DNA of 64,000 nt from Mucilaginibacter_A sp050955045 (GTDB lineage: Bacteria; Bacteroidota; Bacteroidia; Sphingobacteriales; Sphingobacteriaceae): positions 21,220 to 85,219 of the forward strand of contig JBPBQV010000021.1 of the NCBI GenBank assembly GCA_050955045.1, written 5' to 3'. Shown piece after piece: positions 17,671 to 25,757 of the stretch (position 1 is the first letter of the stretch; each line of letters starts with the position of its first letter). The notes under the pieces were generated by a model, which had not been told where the DNA came from, did not search any database, and saw nothing but the letters and a program-made list of their open reading frames with translations. Position numbers and translations under genes: made by a program.

Positions 17671-17673
17671 AAA
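17651..17673 (+). repeat. Dispersed motif B variant at the murG/murC junction
   Basis: ATGCTGTTTTTACAGCAT followed by AAAAA. Arms ATGCTGT and ACAGCAT are inverted repeats. It encodes the last residues and stop of murG and ends two bases before the murC start. Confidence 0.6.
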
Positions 17674-17674
17674 T

Positions 17675-19033
17675 ATGGAACTGAACAGCATACAACGTGT
17701 TTACTTGATTGGAATCGGCGGAATCGGCATGAGCGGTTTGGCGCGGTATTTTAATCATCGCGGCTGTTTGGTTGCCGGTTATGATAAAACGCAAACTGCT
17801 TTAACCACAGCTCTTGAACAGGAAAATATCGAGGTAGCTTATCACGATGAAATCGATTATATTCCGTTTGATTTTAACGAGCCGGAAGAAGGTACGCTGG
17901 TAATTTATACGCCAGCAGTTCCTGCAAATTCTTTGATTTTAAGCTTCTTTCAGGATAAAAAATTTGTGTTGAAAAAGCGCTCGGAGGTTTTGGGCATCAT
18001 CAGCAAAGGCATGTTTACCATTGCCGTTGCCGGAACGCACGGAAAAACCACCACTTCCAGCATGATTGCGCATGTTTTACGTGCTTCGGGTAATGATTGT
18101 TCGGCTTTTTTGGGTGGAATTGCAACTAATTATCAAACCAATGTTTTGTTTGGAAGCAATGAAATGGTTGTTGTTGAAGCTGATGAATATGATCGATCTT
18201 TCCTCACGCTTCATCCCGATATTGCTGTGGTTACTTCCATGGATGCCGATCACCTCGATATTTATGGTGATAAAAACAGCATGGTCAAATCCTTCCAGCA
18301 GTTTGCTTCACAACTAAAAGCGGATGGTGAACTGATTTGTAAAAAAGGGTTACCGTTAAATCATGGTTTTACTTATTCTGCAAGCGAAAATGCCAATGCT
18401 TCGGCAGAAAATATCAGCATTAAAAACGGAAATTATCATTTCGATTTCAGAAGCAAAGAAGTCGAAATCAAAAATATTCAATTAGGAATTGCAGGTATAC
18501 ATAATGTAGAAAATGCAGTTGCAGCTATACAAACCGCTTTGTTTTTAGAAGTTGATCCGCAGGAAATAAAAGCTGCTTTAAAGTCTTTTCTGGGCATTAA
18601 ACGCCGGTTTGAATACATCATCAATACAGATAAAACTATTTATATTGATGATTACGCACATCATCCGGAAGAATTACGAGCGGCAATTACTTCAGTAAAA
18701 GAGCTTTATCCGGCTAAAAAACTAACGGTAATTTTTCAACCGCATTTGTTTACGCGCACAAGGGATTTTGCTGATGATTTTGCCGAAGTTTTATCGCAAA
18801 CAGATGATTTGATTTTACTGGATATTTATCCGGCAAGAGAATTACCGATTGAAGATGTAAACGCAGAAATGATTTTGGAGCGGATGAAATCTTTTTCAAA
18901 ACATAAAAAATATACGGTAAAAGAAGCATTGTATTACGTGCAGCAGCAAAAGCCGGAACTGCTATTAACCGTTGGCGCAGGAGATATTGACAAGATGGTT
19001 GAACCTTTAAAAACAGCTTTGCAGGATGCTTAA
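17675..19033 (+). CDS. murC: UDP-N-acetylmuramate--L-alanine ligase
   Basis: Adds L-alanine to UDP-MurNAc, the first stem-peptide step. The start is set at 17675 (MELNSIQRVYLIGIGGIGMSG) because the alternative at 17651 lies within murG and would add only the residues encoded by the motif B palindrome. Signatures: GIGGIGMSGLARYF, AGTHGKTTTSSMI, VEADEYDRSF, TSMDADHLDIYG, IDDYAHHPEEL and FQPHLFTRTRDF. Length about 452 residues is normal. It overlaps ftsQ by eight bases. A motif A copy lies within the coding sequence at 18918 and encodes VKEAL. Confidence 0.96.
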   Translation: MELNSIQRVYLIGIGGIGMSGLARYFNHRGCLVAGYDKTQTALTTALEQENIEVAYHDEIDYIPFDFNEPEEGTLVIYTPAVPANSLILSFFQDKKFVLKKRSEVLGIISKGMFTIAVAGTHGKTTTSSMIAHVLRASGNDCSAFLGGIATNYQTNVLFGSNEMVVVEADEYDRSFLTLHPDIAVVTSMDADHLDIYGDKNSMVKSFQQFASQLKADGELICKKGLPLNHGFTYSASENANASAENISIKNGNYHFDFRSKEVEIKNIQLGIAGIHNVENAVAAIQTALFLEVDPQEIKAALKSFLGIKRRFEYIINTDKTIYIDDYAHHPEELRAAITSVKELYPAKKLTVIFQPHLFTRTRDFADDFAEVLSQTDDLILLDIYPARELPIEDVNAEMILERMKSFSKHKKYTVKEALYYVQQQKPELLLTVGAGDIDKMVEPLKTALQDA

Positions 19034-19892
19034 AAAAACCATCTGGAAGCCGATTTTATTTGGAACGATCTGGGCAGTTTGCCTGGGCGGATTGTTTGTG
19101 CTCATGAGTTTTATCGGTATAAAAAGAGCATCCATATTGTGCCGCGAAGTGAAAGTTTACATTCCAGGCAACCAGTATTTTGTTGATCGGCAGGAAATCA
19201 ATTCTATTTTGCATGTAGGCAATAATACTTTGGTAGGCAAAAAACTGGAAGACATCAACATCCAGCAACTTGAAAAAACATTGCAGGCCAATCCGTTCAT
19301 TGAATTTGCCAAAGTTTTTGCAGATATGGACGGCGTAATTAATGTAGAAGTACGCCAGCGGCAACCAATTTTACGGATTATGAACCGCTTTGGACAAGAT
19401 TTTTATGTAGATCAATACGGTTTAAAAATTCCGCTTTCTGCAAACTTTACTGCACCTGTTTTGATTGCAACTGGCACAATCGATGAAGTTTTTATCAACC
19501 GTGTAGATACTTTGCATACGGCTATGGCAAAATCTTTGTTTAAAACGGCAGATTTTATCCGCAGGGATTCTTTATGGGATGCGCAGATTGAACAAATTTA
19601 TATTAACGCTAACCGCGAAATAGAATTAATTCCAAGAGTAGGTAACCAACGGATTTTGTTGGGTAATACCGATTCTTTAGATAAAAAATTTAAAAATCTG
19701 TTAATATTTTATCAGAAAGCGATACCTAAAGTTGGATGGGATGCGTACAAAGTCATCAACATCAAATATGCTAATCAGGTTGTGGCTGTTAAAAGCGACT
19801 CTTTAATAAAGAGTGAGGCATTGAAACCAAAGAAAACAGTTACAAAATATACTAATCAGATTATTCAGGATACAATTCAAAATATACATTAG
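19026..19892 (+). CDS. ftsQ: Cell division protein FtsQ
   Basis: A bitopic divisome protein of 288 residues. It has a short cytoplasmic N-terminus, a transmembrane helix (about 10-30, FGTIWAVCLGGLFVLMSFIG), a POTRA-like domain (about 40-110, containing VDRQEINSILHV and the VRQRQPILRI strand) and a beta domain. The last 40 residues are polar. Position between murC and ftsA agrees. FtsQ sequences diverge strongly, so the call combines topology, POTRA motif and synteny. Confidence 0.88.
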   Translation: MLKKTIWKPILFGTIWAVCLGGLFVLMSFIGIKRASILCREVKVYIPGNQYFVDRQEINSILHVGNNTLVGKKLEDINIQQLEKTLQANPFIEFAKVFADMDGVINVEVRQRQPILRIMNRFGQDFYVDQYGLKIPLSANFTAPVLIATGTIDEVFINRVDTLHTAMAKSLFKTADFIRRDSLWDAQIEQIYINANREIELIPRVGNQRILLGNTDSLDKKFKNLLIFYQKAIPKVGWDAYKVINIKYANQVVAVKSDSLIKSEALKPKKTVTKYTNQIIQDTIQNIH

Positions 19893-19894
19893 AA

Positions 19895-21247
19895 ATGGAA
19901 AAGGTTTCTATCAGTCACGATAAGAGTTCGCCAATTGTAGTTGGTTTAGACATTGGTACTACAAAGATCTGCGCAATAGTAGGCCGCAGAAGTAAAGATA
20001 AAACAGTTGAAATACTAGGTATCGGCAAAGCAGAATCTGCTGGAGTAACTCGTGGCGTAGTATCTAATATTGATAAAACGGTGCAAGGAATTATGCAGGC
20101 GATAGAAATTGCAGCCTCACAATCCAACGTAGAAATTCGGGTGGTAAACGTGGGTATTGCTGGTCAGCATATTAAAAGTTTACAGCACCGCGGATTGATT
20201 ACCCGTCGGGATTTAAATCGTGAAATCAATAGAAAAGATATTGAAAAGCTCATTGAAGATATGTATAATCTGGTAATGCCTCCGGGAGAAGAGATTATAC
20301 ATGTTTTGCCGCAGGAATTTACGGTAGATAATGAGCCGGGAATTAAAGACCCGATTGGTATGGCTGGGGTTCGTTTGGAAGCTAATTTCCACATCATTTC
20401 CGGTCAGGTTACTGCTGTAAAAAACATTGTAAAATGTGTAACTAAAGCTGGCTTGGAAAGCCACGAATTGATTTTGGAACCATTGGCATCATCAGAAGCT
20501 GTATTAACAGATGAAGAAAAAGAAGCTGGTGTAGTTTTGGTGGATATTGGTGGTGGTACAACAGATTTGGCCATATTTCATGAAGGAATTATACGTCATA
20601 CGGCTGTTATTCCGTTTGGAGGAAATAGCGTTACAGAAGATATTCGCGAAGGTTGTTCGGTGATGCGTAACATTGCGGAAATGCTTAAAACGCGTTTTGG
20701 ATCAGCTTTGGCCGAAGAGAACAAAGACAACGAGATTGTTTGTGTACCAGGTTTACGTGGACGGGAATCGAAAGAAATATCTGTAAAAAACCTGGCTTAT
20801 GTAATTCAGGCACGCATGGAAGAAATCATTGAGCATGTTTATTACGAGATTAAAACTTCCGGTTACGAGAAAAAAATGATCGGTGGTATCGTTATTACAG
20901 GAGGTGGCGCAGATTTGAAACATTTGCCGCAACTGGTTGAATATGTAACTGGTTTGGATTGTCGTATAGGTTATCCAAGCGAGCATCTGGCTAAAAACGA
21001 AGTGCTGCAAAAAAACATTTTTGATGATTTGCAAAGCCCGATGTATGCTACCGGTATTGGCTTGCTGATTAAAGGAATCCAAAAAATGGAAGATGCAGAA
21101 ATTCCGACTGTTGCAGAAGTGAAAACACAAGCAAAACCAACAGCTGGCGTAACATCAGAGAAGAAACACGGCCTGCTTTCTAGAATGCTGGAAAAAGGAA
21201 AAATATTTATTAAAGACGATATTAAAGATGAAGATTTTTTAAAGTAA
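19895..21247 (+). CDS. ftsA: Cell division protein FtsA
   Basis: An actin-fold ATPase that tethers FtsZ to the membrane. The phosphate-1 motif VGLDIGTTKICAIVG (17-31), the SHS2 domain with VGIAGQHI, the phosphate-2 motif VVLVDIGGGTTDLA (about 213-226) and the adenosine motif GGIVITGGGADLKHL are all present. The C-terminus, GLLSRMLEKGKIFIK, could be the amphipathic membrane-targeting helix, followed by an acidic tail. Length is 450 residues. Only two bases separate it from ftsQ. Confidence 0.96.
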   Translation: MEKVSISHDKSSPIVVGLDIGTTKICAIVGRRSKDKTVEILGIGKAESAGVTRGVVSNIDKTVQGIMQAIEIAASQSNVEIRVVNVGIAGQHIKSLQHRGLITRRDLNREINRKDIEKLIEDMYNLVMPPGEEIIHVLPQEFTVDNEPGIKDPIGMAGVRLEANFHIISGQVTAVKNIVKCVTKAGLESHELILEPLASSEAVLTDEEKEAGVVLVDIGGGTTDLAIFHEGIIRHTAVIPFGGNSVTEDIREGCSVMRNIAEMLKTRFGSALAEENKDNEIVCVPGLRGRESKEISVKNLAYVIQARMEEIIEHVYYEIKTSGYEKKMIGGIVITGGGADLKHLPQLVEYVTGLDCRIGYPSEHLAKNEVLQKNIFDDLQSPMYATGIGLLIKGIQKMEDAEIPTVAEVKTQAKPTAGVTSEKKHGLLSRMLEKGKIFIKDDIKDEDFLK

Positions 21248-21355
21248 AAAACAGTAGATCAGCATTTAAACAGTAGTAAAGTAATTTGTAAAAACGTATC
21301 ATTACGTTGTATTAAACCGAATCGTCAAAAACCAATATAGCTAAAGTCAGCCATT

Positions 21356-22975
21356 ATGCAATTTGAAATGTTAAAAGAAAAGTCATCCATCATCAAGGTA
21401 ATTGGTGTGGGAGGCGGCGGCGGCAACGCAGTAAATCATATGTACAAACAGGGTATTACCGGTGTGGATTTTATCATCTGCAACACGGATGCCCAAGCTT
21501 TAGAATTAAGTCCGATCCCTAATAAAATCCAGTTAGGTGCCAGTTTAACAGAAGGAATGGGTGCAGGTTCCATTCCGGAGGTTGGTAAAAACTCAGCCAT
21601 AGAAAACATTGATGATATTAAACAGATGCTGGGCACAAACACTAAAATGCTGTTTATTACTGCCGGAATGGGTGGAGGAACAGGAACTGGTGCCAGCCCG
21701 ATTATTGCCCAGGCAGCCCGCGAACTGGATATTTTAACAGTAGGTATCATCACTACACCTTTTTCTTTTGAAGGCAAACGCCGTAAAATGCAAGCCGAAG
21801 AAGGCATGGAAGAATTGCGAAAATATGTAGATTCTTTCCTGGTAATTTCTAATGACAGGGTACGCGAAATATTTGGTAACCTTACTTTTAGTGCGGCTTT
21901 TGCACAAGCAGACAATATTTTAACTACAGCTGCCAAAGGCATTGCAGAAATTATTACGTTGCCTGGTTATATTAACGTTGATTTTAAGGATGTGCGCACT
22001 GTGATGAAAGACAGCGGCGTTTCTATCATGGGCAGCTATGCTTCTTCTGGTGAAAACCGTGCTTATGAAGCTGTTAGAGGTGCTTTGGCTTCTCCTTTAT
22101 TAAAAGATAATGAAATTGAAGGTGCAAGATATATCCTGTTAAATATTAGTTCTGGTGAAAAAGAGGTGACCATGGATGAAGTAAGCATTATTACTGATTT
22201 TATCCAGGAAGAAGCCGGTTTAATGGCAGACCTGATTTGGGGTAATTGCAAGGACGAAAATCTTGGGGATAAAATTTCGGTTACTATTATTGCAACTGGT
22301 TTTCAAACTAAAGATGAGCGCGAAAAAGTGCAAAGTTCTAAAAAAGTTGTGTCTCATTTAATTGCAGATAACCAGCCATTAGTAAAAGCGGTAAACGAAT
22401 TTACTGTTAATACCAGTAAAGGAGATAGCCAGGAACCGTTTCTGAAAGTTCGTGAAGAAAACCAGTCAAACTCAATAAACAATATGTTTCAGAAGAGGGA
22501 AGAACCGGTTAGAGAAGAACAAAACGGAACAATCAGGTATAAGCTTAATGACGATGACAAGAGGCAGGAAACTGAAAAAGAACCCGCTGGTTTTAGTATT
22601 AAAATTGCAGAACCAATTAATTTTGACAAGCCTGCGGAAATCTACGTAAACGAACAAATTAAGCCAGAACCCGTAAAACAAGAAGCACAACATGTTGCTG
22701 GTGCTGATGATTTGAAAACAGACGAATCTATCGAAGAGCAGCTTAAAAATTCAAGAGAGCGTATTAGACGCTTAAAAGATTTAAGCATGAAGTTAAGAAG
22801 TGGAAGTATCCAGGAACTGGAAAATGTTCCAGCTTATAAACGCAAAGAAGTTGCTTTGCAGCAAAATATACATTCATCTGAAACTCAAGTTTCAAGGTTT
22901 TCATTGCTGGCAGATGAAGATGGCAAAACTGAAATTCGACCTAACAATTCTTTTCTACATGATAATGTAGATTAA
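21356..22975 (+). CDS. ftsZ: Cell division protein FtsZ
   Basis: The tubulin-like GTPase that forms the division ring. The GTPase domain spans about 1-320 with IGVGGGGGNAVNHM (16-29) and the signature GGGTGTG (106-112). A long hydrophilic linker of nearly 200 residues follows. The C-terminal peptide reads NNSFLHDNVD rather than the proteobacterial IPAFLR form. At 539 residues it is longer than the E. coli protein because of the linker. The 108-base gap after ftsA may contain a separate promoter. A terminator follows. Confidence 0.97.
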   Translation: MQFEMLKEKSSIIKVIGVGGGGGNAVNHMYKQGITGVDFIICNTDAQALELSPIPNKIQLGASLTEGMGAGSIPEVGKNSAIENIDDIKQMLGTNTKMLFITAGMGGGTGTGASPIIAQAARELDILTVGIITTPFSFEGKRRKMQAEEGMEELRKYVDSFLVISNDRVREIFGNLTFSAAFAQADNILTTAAKGIAEIITLPGYINVDFKDVRTVMKDSGVSIMGSYASSGENRAYEAVRGALASPLLKDNEIEGARYILLNISSGEKEVTMDEVSIITDFIQEEAGLMADLIWGNCKDENLGDKISVTIIATGFQTKDEREKVQSSKKVVSHLIADNQPLVKAVNEFTVNTSKGDSQEPFLKVREENQSNSINNMFQKREEPVREEQNGTIRYKLNDDDKRQETEKEPAGFSIKIAEPINFDKPAEIYVNEQIKPEPVKQEAQHVAGADDLKTDESIEEQLKNSRERIRRLKDLSMKLRSGSIQELENVPAYKRKEVALQQNIHSSETQVSRFSLLADEDGKTEIRPNNSFLHDNVD

Positions 22976-22996
22976 CACACAGAGGTTAAAATATTC

Positions 22997-23026
22997 AGGC
23001 CTTTGTAAAAGCAGAGGCCTTTTTTG
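22997..23026 (+). terminator. Intrinsic terminator of ftsZ and the dcw cluster
   Basis: AGGCCTTTG pairs, with one wobble, with CAGAGGCCT, followed by six T. Confidence 0.75.
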
Positions 23027-23117
23027 TTGATTCTGAGTAAGAGTTTAGTGCTTCGTTTGATGATAAATTTTTAACAAGTAACTTTACCAAGTTATATTCA
23101 CTTTAAAATAAACTATT

Positions 23118-24365
23118 TTGGATTTATTTGATAAGATACAAAAGAACATGGGTCCGTTGGGGCAGCACCAAAGCTGGTCACATGGTTATTTTTCGTTCCC
23201 AAAACTGGAAGGAGAAATTGATGCTCATATGATGTTCAGAGGAAAAGAACATTTGATTTGGAGCTTAAACAACTATTTAGGTTTAGCAAATCATCCTGAA
23301 GTAAGAAAAGCAGATGCCGAAGCTGCCGAAGCTTATGGAATGGCATATCCGATGGGAGCCAGAATGATGTCTGGCAACTCTAATCATCACGAAGCGCTAG
23401 AGAAAGATTTAGCTGCTTTTGTAGGTAAAGAAGATGCGTTTTTGCTTAATTATGGTTATCAGGGCATGGTTTCTATCATAGATAGTTTGGTAGACCGGAA
23501 CGATGTAATTGTTTACGATGCAGAATCTCATGCTTGTATCATTGATGGTGTGCGTTTGCACATGGGTAAACGTTATGTTTATCAGCATAATGATATGGTT
23601 AGTTTAGAGAAACAGCTGGAACGTGCTTCTAAATTAGCAGAACAAACTGGTGGCGGTATTTTGGTAATTACAGAAGGTGTTTTCGGAATGTCTGGAGCAC
23701 AAGGTAAAATAAAAGAAGTTGTAGCTTTAAAAGACCAGTATAAATTTCGTTTGCTGATTGATGATGCACATGGTTTTGGTACAATGGGAGCAACAGGTGC
23801 AGGTACGCACCAAGCACAAAATTGTATTGATGGTGTAGATGTTTACTTTGGTACTTTTGCAAAATCTATGGCGGGCATTGGTGCTTTTGTAGCTTCAAGC
23901 AAAACCATAACTAATTTTTTACGCTATAATATGCGTTCTCAAACTTTTGCCAAAGCCTTACCAATGCCTATGGTTATCGGTTTAAGAAAACGCTTGGAAC
24001 TGTTGATGAACCGTCCGGAGTTACGAGAAAAATTATGGACAATTGCCAGAGCATTACAAGAAGGTTTACGTGAGCGGGGATTTGATTTAGGTGTTACCAA
24101 CACCATGGTTACACCGGTTTTTTTAAAAGGCGAATTGGATGAAGCAACCAGCTTAACCATGGATCTTCGGGAAAATTACAGTATATTTTGTTCTATCGTA
24201 TTGTATCCGGTTATACCAAGAGGGTTAATTGTACTGCGGATTATACCAACAGCAACACATAGTTTAGAAGATGTACAACGCACTTTAAACGCTTACAGCG
24301 AAGTTGCAGAAAAACTGAAAGCCGGTTATTACAAAGAAAATAAGTTTGCTTTAGCCGAAAGCTAG
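23118..24365 (+). CDS. PLP-dependent alpha-oxoamine synthase, serine palmitoyltransferase / cysteate acyltransferase-like
   Basis: A fold-type I PLP enzyme of 415 residues that condenses an amino acid with an acyl-CoA or acyl-ACP. It has SNNYLGL-like WSLNNYLGLANHPEV (48-62), the DAESHACIIDG segment, LIDDAHGFG (214-221, PLP-stacking His) and FGTFAKSMAG with the PLP Lys at about 249. Candidates are serine palmitoyltransferase, the cysteate fatty-acyltransferase of sulfonolipid synthesis, or glycine C-acetyltransferase; the long-chain lipid types are typical of Bacteroidota. The start used is TTG at 23118; the first ATG (23148) would remove ten conserved-looking residues. It follows ftsZ after a terminator and has its own terminator. 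Confidence 0.85.
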   Translation: MDLFDKIQKNMGPLGQHQSWSHGYFSFPKLEGEIDAHMMFRGKEHLIWSLNNYLGLANHPEVRKADAEAAEAYGMAYPMGARMMSGNSNHHEALEKDLAAFVGKEDAFLLNYGYQGMVSIIDSLVDRNDVIVYDAESHACIIDGVRLHMGKRYVYQHNDMVSLEKQLERASKLAEQTGGGILVITEGVFGMSGAQGKIKEVVALKDQYKFRLLIDDAHGFGTMGATGAGTHQAQNCIDGVDVYFGTFAKSMAGIGAFVASSKTITNFLRYNMRSQTFAKALPMPMVIGLRKRLELLMNRPELREKLWTIARALQEGLRERGFDLGVTNTMVTPVFLKGELDEATSLTMDLRENYSIFCSIVLYPVIPRGLIVLRIIPTATHSLEDVQRTLNAYSEVAEKLKAGYYKENKFALAES

Positions 24366-24391
24366 TCTTCCTGCCATAATATAATGCATAT

Positions 24392-24424
24392 AAAAAAGCA
24401 CTAATTTAGTTTAGTGCTTTTTTT
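24392..24424 (+). terminator. Intrinsic terminator of the PLP acyl-transferase gene
   Basis: AAAAAAGCACTAA and TTAGTGCTTTTTT form a perfect 13-bp stem. Confidence 0.85.
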
Positions 24425-24559
24425 ATTATAATAATTTTACGAATTAAAAATCAGCAATGGCCATAGCGCAATAGCATTCAAATCTATTGTTATTCACTTA
24501 GAAACGTCTTATATTAGTTAAACAATCTAAAAATACCTAAAACTTAATACAATTCACCA

Positions 24560-24748
24560 ATGAAAAAATTTAATGAAATTAAAAAACTGGTTGAGAGTTT
24601 AGATACAGATGCCGACAAGTTTTACAATAAAGGTAATAGCGCTGCCGGAACACGTATCAGAAAAGGAATGCAAGACTTAAAAAATATGGCACAAGCTATC
24701 AGGCTGGAAATTCAGGAGACTAAGAACACAGAATCTGAGAAAAAGTAA
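24560..24748 (+). CDS. Histone H1-like (Hc1-type) small DNA-binding protein
   Basis: A 62-residue highly charged helical protein. FYNKGNSAAGTRIRKGMQDLKNMAQAIR (about 21-48) matches the short histone H1-like family found throughout Bacteroidota, where the DKFYNKGN and RIRKGMQDLK segments are the conserved core. Presumably it binds DNA nonspecifically and helps compact the nucleoid; this rests on family resemblance. It is a single gene, convergent with dapA, with a shared bidirectional terminator. The stop codon overlaps a motif A variant. Confidence 0.85.
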   Translation: MKKFNEIKKLVESLDTDADKFYNKGNSAAGTRIRKGMQDLKNMAQAIRLEIQETKNTESEKK

Positions 24749-24770
24749 TACTTCTTTTATCAACTAAAAA
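24748..24770 (+). repeat. Dispersed motif A variant (ATACTTCTTTTA ... CTAAAAA)
   Basis: ATACTTCTTTTATCAACTAAAAA: one base different from motif A in the core, with the usual downstream CTAAAAA box. It begins at the stop codon of the histone-like gene. Confidence 0.55.
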
Positions 24771-24796
24771 ATCCGGTTCAAAACCGGATTTTTTTA
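24766..24796. terminator. Bidirectional terminator between the histone-like gene and dapA
   Basis: AAAAATCCGGTT, loop CAA, AACCGGATTTTTTT. A tracts on the left and T tracts on the right allow use on both strands; it overlaps the dapA stop codon. Confidence 0.85.
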
Positions 24797-25675
24797 TGTG
24801 TTTAGCTTGAGTAATTCTTCCATAATTAAGCCGGAAGTTTTTGGTGTAACGTTTACTAGCGGCAGCCGCAACGTACTTCCGCATAAACCATTTATTTTTA
24901 ATGCTTCTTTTACACCAGCTGGGTTTCCATCCACAAACATTAATCGTGTAAACTCAATTAATTCAGAATGAATAATTCTGGCTGCCTGCCATTTTTCATC
25001 TAAACAAAGTCGTACCATATCCGAAAACTGTTGAGGTACGGCATTTCCAATGACCGAAATTACACCAACAGCACCCAACGCCATCATGGGTAATGTAACC
25101 GGATCATCGCCAGAAATTAGCATAAAATCTACTGGTTTATCGCGCATAATCTGGTTAAACTGATCAAAGTTTCCAGATGCTTCTTTTACCGCTATAATAT
25201 TTGCACAATCGTGTGCCAGTCTTACAGTTGTTTCTGCGGAGATGTTACTTCCTGTTCGGCTAGGAACATTGTATAAAATAATGGGTAATTCAGATTTGGC
25301 AGCAATCATTTTATAATGCTGATAAATGCCTTCCTGTGTTGGTTTATTATAATATGGACTAACGGAAAGAATTGCATCAAAACCTGCTTTATCAAAAGAC
25401 TTGATGTTTTCGATAACCGCGTTAGTATGATTTCCACCAATGCCAGCAATTAAAGGAACACGACCAGAAACAACCTCTGCTGTAAAACGCCAGATTTCTT
25501 TCTTTTCTGCTGATGATAAAGTAGCACTTTCGCCGGTTGTTCCTAAAGAAATCAGGTAATCAATACCATTATTAATCAGGTTTTCGATGATTTTTTCTAA
25601 CGCAGGATAATCAACAGAACCATCAGTTTGAAACGGAGTAACAATTGCAACTCCGGTACCATAAAATTTTTTCAT
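24794..25675 (-). CDS. dapA: 4-hydroxy-tetrahydrodipicolinate synthase
   Basis: Condenses pyruvate with aspartate semialdehyde in the lysine/diaminopimelate pathway. A TIM-barrel protein of 293 residues. Visible are GTTGES (45-50), the proton-relay Tyr in LYNVPSRTG (Tyr135) and the Schiff-base Lys in AVKEASG (Lys164). It provides the diaminopimelate that MurE (DNPR type) uses. Two exact motif A copies (24901, 25177) lie in this gene; the one at 25177 simply encodes the conserved VKEAS and is explained by protein sequence. Confidence 0.96.
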   Translation of the reverse strand: MKKFYGTGVAIVTPFQTDGSVDYPALEKIIENLINNGIDYLISLGTTGESATLSSAEKKEIWRFTAEVVSGRVPLIAGIGGNHTNAVIENIKSFDKAGFDAILSVSPYYNKPTQEGIYQHYKMIAAKSELPIILYNVPSRTGSNISAETTVRLAHDCANIIAVKEASGNFDQFNQIMRDKPVDFMLISGDDPVTLPMMALGAVGVISVIGNAVPQQFSDMVRLCLDEKWQAARIIHSELIEFTRLMFVDGNPAGVKEALKINGLCGSTLRLPLVNVTPKTSGLIMEELLKLNT

Positions 25676-25757
25676 TCTTTGTTTTAGAAGTTGCTAAGAT
25701 AGTATTTTGCGTTTTTACAGTGGCAAACGTTAAATAATTATTAAAAAATTTGTAGTT

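Noticed and set aside
21436..21942. 168-codon minus-strand frame opposite ftsZ
   Set aside because: Antisense to the FtsZ GTPase domain, with low-complexity Pro/Ser/Ile content typical of a shadow.
25177..25188. Motif A copy inside dapA
   Set aside because: As evidence for a dispersed element this copy is weak: it encodes the conserved AVKEASG catalytic motif. Coding copies at 2584, 18918 and 53741 also encode VKEA and may be partly due to codon choice, so the intergenic copies carry the argument.
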